From Saitoella complicata NRRL Y-17804 (lineage: Eukaryota; Ascomycota; Saitoellomycetes; Saitoellales; Saitoellaceae): 64,000 bases of DNA. The translations under genes were made by a program, and so were the position numbers. The notes under the pieces were generated by a model that had not been told where the DNA came from, searched no databases, and saw nothing but the letters and a program-made list of their open reading frames with translations. The first letter of the stretch is position 1. Each line of letters opens with the position of its first letter. Below are positions 60,067 to 64,000 of this stretch, one piece after another. Where the stretch lies: NCBI RefSeq assembly GCF_001661265.1, contig NW_017567023.1, positions 1-64,000 on the forward strand, read 5' to 3'.

Positions 60067-60897
60067 ATGAGGTAAGTCGGCTCGGTTCGTGTCGGGATCA
60101 TATCCAGGAATCGAATTGCTGCCTTTTTCCCGCCGGTTGGAGGTCATTTCGTGGTCTTTCGCCGTGCTTGGGAGCCAGTCGTCGATTGCGCCCTTATGAT
60201 CCCGCACAACTCGAATGAAGACGAAGAACAGGGACTGACATGATACAACAGCAAGGTCTCCGTCTCTTCCGTTCGTGAGAACATCCAGAACCTCCTCGCC
60301 GCTTCCGAGGAGAAGAAGCGTAACTTCACCGAGACCATCGAGCTCCAGATCGGCCTCAAGAACTACGACCCCCAGCGTGACAAGCGTTTCTCCGGAACCG
60401 TCAGGCTCCCCAACGTTCCCCGCCCCAACATGGCCCTCTGTATCCTCGGTGACGCCCACGATATCGACCGTGCCAAGAACGGTGGTATTGACGCCATGTC
60501 CGTTGATGACTTGAAGAAGCTCAACAAGAACAAGAAGCTCGTCAAGAAGCTCGCTAAGAAGTACGATGCTTTCATCGCTTCCGAGGTCTTGATTAAGCAG
60601 ATTCCCCGTCTTTTGGGTCCTGGTCTTTCCAAGGCCGGAAAGTTCCCTACTCCTGTCTCTCACGCTGACAACCTTGGTGACCGTGTCACCGAGGTCAAGT
60701 CTACCGTCAAGTTCCAGTTGAAGAAGGTTCTCTGTCTCGGTGTTGCCGTCGGTAACGTCGGTATGACCGAGGATGAGTTGGTTGCCAACATCATGTTGTC
60801 CATCAACTTCCTCGTCTCCTTGTTGAAGAAGGCTTGGCAGAACGTTGGCTCCCTGGTCATCAAGTCGTCCATGGGTAAGCCTTTCCGTCTCTACTAA
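60067..60897 (+). CDS. RPL1: 60S ribosomal protein uL1 (RPL10a)
   Basis: Exon 1 is only ATGAG (60067-60071); a 180-nt intron leads to exon 2 (60252-60897), giving 216 residues. [43 protein letters not shown], then [27 protein letters not shown] and GKPFRLY at the end are diagnostic of eukaryotic uL1. It forms the mobile L1 stalk and helps release deacylated tRNA. The codon choice is the most biased in the window. Early intron position is typical of fungal ribosomal protein genes. Confidence 0.97.
60072..60251 (+). other. Intron 1 of RPL10a
   Basis: 180 nt, GTAAGT donor, ACTGACATG branch region and CAACAG acceptor, located after the fifth coding base. No clear box C/D or H/ACA snoRNA was found inside by eye. 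Confidence 0.9.
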
Positions 60898-61495
60898 GCT
60901 GTTCTCTATGAGTGGCTAGCGATGTCTTCCTTCTATCGAGGGTGCGCGAGTTACGATTTTGCATTGAATCTTGACTTTTCATGATGGAACCAAAAAAAGA
61001 AAATATGGAGCTTAGGGGTTTTTCTGTTGGTGCAGGACACAGGGAGTTTGTTCTGATCGTTTATTATAGCGTGATGAATGGACGTTAGTACCTACACCCC
61101 TATAAATTGGATTCCCGGATGCCGTGGAGGCGGATGGGATGTCACCGTTCAAGCGTGTGATGTGTGTGTGTGTGTTTGTTGTAGATCTCGTGCACGTGAC
61201 TGCTAACCGTAACAGCACTGTCGTCCCCATTGTCAAACTCACTCTTGTCTCCAAATCTTATTTGGTGAAGCCCTGTAAGCGTCGTGTATCGCCATCATCT
61301 TGGTGATGCTCAAAGCGATTGCGTTGTGTAGCAATTTATAATATAATAGCCATTCTGCAAGCTGTTCTTCGCAATGCGTGGTGTGCACCCCGTGGAACAT
61401 ATCACACGCTCAATCCTCGAGCTTAGCGAACCCACAAAGCCGTTCCGCGTCCAACATATCGATATAAAGGGTATCCCAAATCACGATTGTTTAGC
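60898..61495. other. Convergent intergenic region
   Basis: 598 bases between the RPL10a and ICMT-like 3' ends. It contains a short TG repeat at about 61148-61162. No gene recognised. Confidence 0.45.
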
Positions 61496-62313
61496 CTACC
61501 ACACCCCCGGCACCAACTTCCACATAACCCTCCTAACATACCTCCTCCACGCCTCTCCATCCCCATCTCCACCCACCCTCTTCCGCACCTCCTCCTCCTT
61601 CCGTATCTTCTGTACCCAAATCCTGACCATCATCCACCCGGTAACCCCAAACAACCAATTATTATACAAAAACGGATATGACCAAATCATGAGCGTCAAC
61701 GCCGAATACAACGGGTGTCGCGTAATCCCATACGGTCCAAGTCTCGATAAACGGCGGCGTTCCGCTACGGGTGGAGAGCTGTCTGGAGGGGGGGTGAATG
61801 TCGATTGTGTCCACCGCCACCAGAGGAAAGCAGCGAAAGCCATCAGGATCCCGAGGAAGCGGAAGAGATAGCATTCGAGGGCGGAGTTCCGGGGTGTGTG
61901 AACGATTGCGAAGGTATCTGTCCAATCTGGGGGGCCGAAGTGCCCGGTTGTGGTTGAGGTTGCTGGGTAAGATAGTATCGCAAACAGTGGCGGTAACCAC
62001 GTAAAGGGTCTATGGTAACATTACCCCCATCAGCACACGACTTGGGAGTGGGAGAGCAGATTGGAGGAGGGATGACGTACAACGCACTCGACCCACCCCC
62101 AACCCTCCTCAATATCCTCTTCGCCTTCGGAACCCTCGTCGTCTTCCCTAGCCCTACTTCCCTTGTAGAAGAAAAGTGTGTCCGGTTTCCGTGGATTTGG
62201 AGGTGTTCGATTATGGAGAGGAGGGTGTAGGAGATTGGGAAGATGGAGGTGATCCAGATTAGGTATTCAAGGAGGGAGGCGTTGGTGGGGAGGCCGAGAG
62301 ATGGGTGGATCAT
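61496..62313 (-). CDS. ICMT/PEMT-type membrane methyltransferase-like protein
   Basis: Exon 1 (62313-62081) and exon 2 (62009-61496) flank a 71-nt intron (GTACGT...CCATAG) and give 248 residues. About four to five hydrophobic segments are present: LLEYLIWITSIFPISYTLLSII, FTWLPPLFAILSY, FRFLGILMAFAAFLWW and ALTLMIWSYPFLYN. LGPYGITRHPLYSALTLM matches the GPY-x-x-xRHPxY SAM-binding motif of isoprenylcysteine and phospholipid methyltransferases. It is shorter and less conserved than Ste14, so the substrate is uncertain. A Tc1-type element is inserted about 134 bp upstream of its start. Confidence 0.82.
62010..62080 (-). other. Intron of the ICMT-like gene
   Basis: 71 nt with GTACGT donor and CCATAG acceptor; it splits a Leu codon. 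Splicing joins two otherwise closed frames into one membrane protein. Confidence 0.8.
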
Positions 62314-62447
62314 GCTGATTGCCCAGCTGGATATAATTGCAATTGACTTATAAGGATGAAGGCACGGGGGGGTGACTTGATAGGAGAAGAGGAGGTGGGA
62401 GCGGGTATGCGGGTTAATTGAGGTGTGGCTGCTTGACTCGCGTTCGG

Positions 62448-63810
62448 TACCCTTGGCCCAAAAGACGATGTTTTAAACTACTCTCTTTACTCTCAGCCTG
62501 ATCTGACTTGATCTGACTACTTGGTGATGTCATATCTGGGAATAAGGTTATCTGCGGCACTGCTGCTGCTGCAGCGCACCGTGTTCTCAAACCCCCACAC
62601 CCAACATGCCAGATCTCAACATAGAAGACATCCCATACAGCGAGCTTTCGCATGAAGAGAGACCATACCGTCGTGCTCAGATTGTGGCCCTCACAAAAGC
62701 CAAAGTCCCAAAGGAGAAGATTGAGGAGCAGTGTCTTGTCAAGAGAAGGACATTGGAGGATATCACTAACCGTTGGTGGAAGACGGCCTCCTACCGCGAC
62801 AGCCCTCGTTCTGGACGCCCTCAGATCCTTTCCAAACGCGATAAGGACGAGCTCACCCGCAGTGTTCGCTCAGGCAAGTACAACAACGCTGTGGAAGCTA
62901 CTGCTGCCTTCAATCATGGTCACCAAAGGGATGTTTCAGCGGAGACGGCACGCTTGTTACTGCTCAAACGCGGAGCAAAGTGTGTTACAAAACCGTTTAT
63001 GTCGACTGCAACTCGGGAAAGGCGTTACCAATGGGCAAAGGAGCACTTTCACTGGAGGAAGGAGGACTGGATGCGGATCATCTACACCGACGAATCGAAA
63101 TTCCAGCGTTCTGGGCCAGGACATGTTGCAAAGGTATATGTGTGGCCTGAGATCCTCCTAGGGAGAATGAATTCATTCCTCGGATGCATTCTGGTGGTGG
63201 GAGTATCTTCGTGTTTGGTGGAATGTGCTGGTGGGGAGCCACAAAACTCGCTCGTTCGCAGGTCCCAACGGTCGACAAGTTCGTGATGCGTGACTTCGTT
63301 GAAGACTTTCTACTTCCCAAGCTTCAGGAGCTCAGAGAAGCCGACATCAATCTCACAATCCAACATGACAACGACGCCAAGTTTCACGCGCCCGACTGCA
63401 AAGAATCCTATGAAAGGGAGGGATACAGAGTCCTGCCCTGGCCGGCATACTCGCCTGATATGAATCCCGTTGAGGACTTGTGGCGCCTGATCTCCAAACG
63501 CCTGGAAAAGCGAGCTGCGGTTGCAAAAGACCTTGATGAACTATGGGAGTGGACGTTGGAGGAATGGGGGGGGTTCATACAAGGCATTGAGGTTTACTTG
63601 CGAAGGTGAGGAGGGGGTGGTTGGATGGAGCCAGTGGGGCACTCAAGGAAGGAACCCCGCGGATACAGTAGTTAGGGAGTTGTCCTCTTAAAGATGTCTT
63701 TATTTTGCTTTAAACAGGACGTTTTTCAAATCGTTTCAGCGAATTTCCAACTTCTAACTTTACCAGCTTCCTCGACGGCCCTCGCGGCCGACTTTTTTGG
63801 GCCACGGGTA
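62448..63810 (+). mobile_element. Tc1/mariner-type DNA transposon (DD34E)
   Basis: About 1.36 kb, from TA at 62448 to TA at 63809, with short inverted ends: TACCCTTGGCCCAAAA on the left and TACCCGTGGCCCAAAA read inward on the right (one mismatch in 16). The flanking TA fits target-site duplication. It encodes a Tc1-type transposase. The element lies in the upstream region of the ICMT-like gene, oriented away from it. The ends are well preserved, suggesting a rather recent insertion. Confidence 0.85.
62606..63609 (+). pseudogene. Tc1-type transposase, frame-disrupted
   Basis: About 335 residues over two overlapping frames (62606-63286 and 63184-63609). The first has helix-turn-helix regions and SGRPQILSKRD, then the first catalytic Asp in IIYTDESKFQ. 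The second has SGGGSIFVFGGMCWWG, the second Asp in IQHDNDAKFH, and YSPDMNPVEDLW with the catalytic Glu 34 residues further, giving DD34E. The protein is continuous except for one frame change near 63145, just after KVYVW. So this copy is probably inactive unless that base is an assembly error. Confidence 0.88.
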
Positions 63811-64000
63811 GTCGAAACCCAGTCACCATACTGTGGGTAAATGGAGATTTGAAGGGACTGTTGCTATCGTCTTGCAATTCTCCCTTTCCGTTTGAGAATG
63901 ACGCTTGATTGACAGTTCGGGAAGCATATGCATATGCATACGTGGGATCTAGAATATCTAGAAAGCTATAGCTATCAAATGTAAGAAGATAAAGTTTCCG
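63811..64000. other. Right flank of the transposon
   Basis: 190 bases to the window end with no gene. GCATATGCATATGCATACG at about 63924-63942 is a short palindromic repeat. Confidence 0.4.

Noticed and set aside
60072-60251. snoRNA inside the RPL10a intron
   Set aside because: No convincing box C/D or H/ACA signals by eye.
1-64000. CRISPR array, bacterial operons or riboswitches
   Set aside because: The sequence is clearly a fungal nuclear chromosome; no regular spaced repeats were seen.
1-64000. Old retroelement or other virus-derived copies
   Set aside because: No reverse transcriptase, integrase, capsid-like sequence or long direct terminal repeats were recognised anywhere in the window.

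Overview
The window begins at a chromosome end: positions 1-130 are an uninterrupted TAACCC array, so the G-rich strand (TTAGGG) runs outward to the left. The rest looks like a filamentous ascomycete (Pezizomycotina-type) nuclear genome. The grounds are TTAGGG telomeres, dense genes with few short introns (about 50-90 nt, GT...CTAAC...AG), fungal families such as GH55 glucanase, UPF0643, Tma17, Ssd1 and Mob2, and a Tc1-type transposon. No species is claimed.

Layout. 0-9 kb: gene-poor subtelomere, then a secreted S1/P1-type nuclease, a GT34 Golgi glycosyltransferase, a large secreted GH55 beta-1,3-glucanase with Cys-rich modules, and tRNA-Arg(ACG). 9.9-19.2 kb: a coiled-coil protein, Mob2, LSM8, an unusual long-tailed aquaporin, tRNA-Gly(GCC) and Leo1 of the Paf1 complex. 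19.4-23 kb: a decayed mitochondrial threonyl-tRNA synthetase copy and a 615-bp TIR element (MITE-like). 23-32.5 kb: a three-exon CRIB-domain gene resembling animal CDC42SE/SPEC, TRAPPC2/Trs20, a lysine-rich membrane protein, a UPF0643 protein, tRNA-Glu(TTC), the cargo receptor SURF4/Erv29 and an HSL-type alpha/beta hydrolase. 32.5-43.5 kb: tRNA-Gly, a GH31 glycosidase relic, mitochondrial disaggregase Hsp78, a mitochondrial membrane protein, Tma17 and Ssd1. 43.7-53.3 kb: a small methyltransferase-like protein, a 3.5-kb stretch without recognisable genes, a three-repeat Myb factor, a serine-rich orphan and a third tRNA-Gly. 53.5-64 kb: EFM7/NNT1, a MAPEG gene with a decaying tandem copy, Sas10/Utp3, a SWIM-RING protein, RPL10a (uL1), an ICMT/PEMT-like membrane methyltransferase and a Tc1-like transposon inserted just upstream of it.

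Working together: Mob2 (activator of the NDR kinase Cbk1/Orb6) and its likely substrate Ssd1 both lie here. The Ssd1 N-terminus carries five HxRxxS sites and three FSFP docking-type motifs. Several genes serve ribosome production or translation (Sas10, uL1, EFM7, tRNAs). SURF4, TRAPPC2 and GT34 belong to the early secretory pathway, while the nuclease and glucanase are its likely cargo. Three decayed genes (ThrRS, GH31, MAPEG) and two TIR elements show turnover beyond the subtelomere. Many exons were assigned by reading splice sites by eye; all family calls rest on motif recognition, not on searches.
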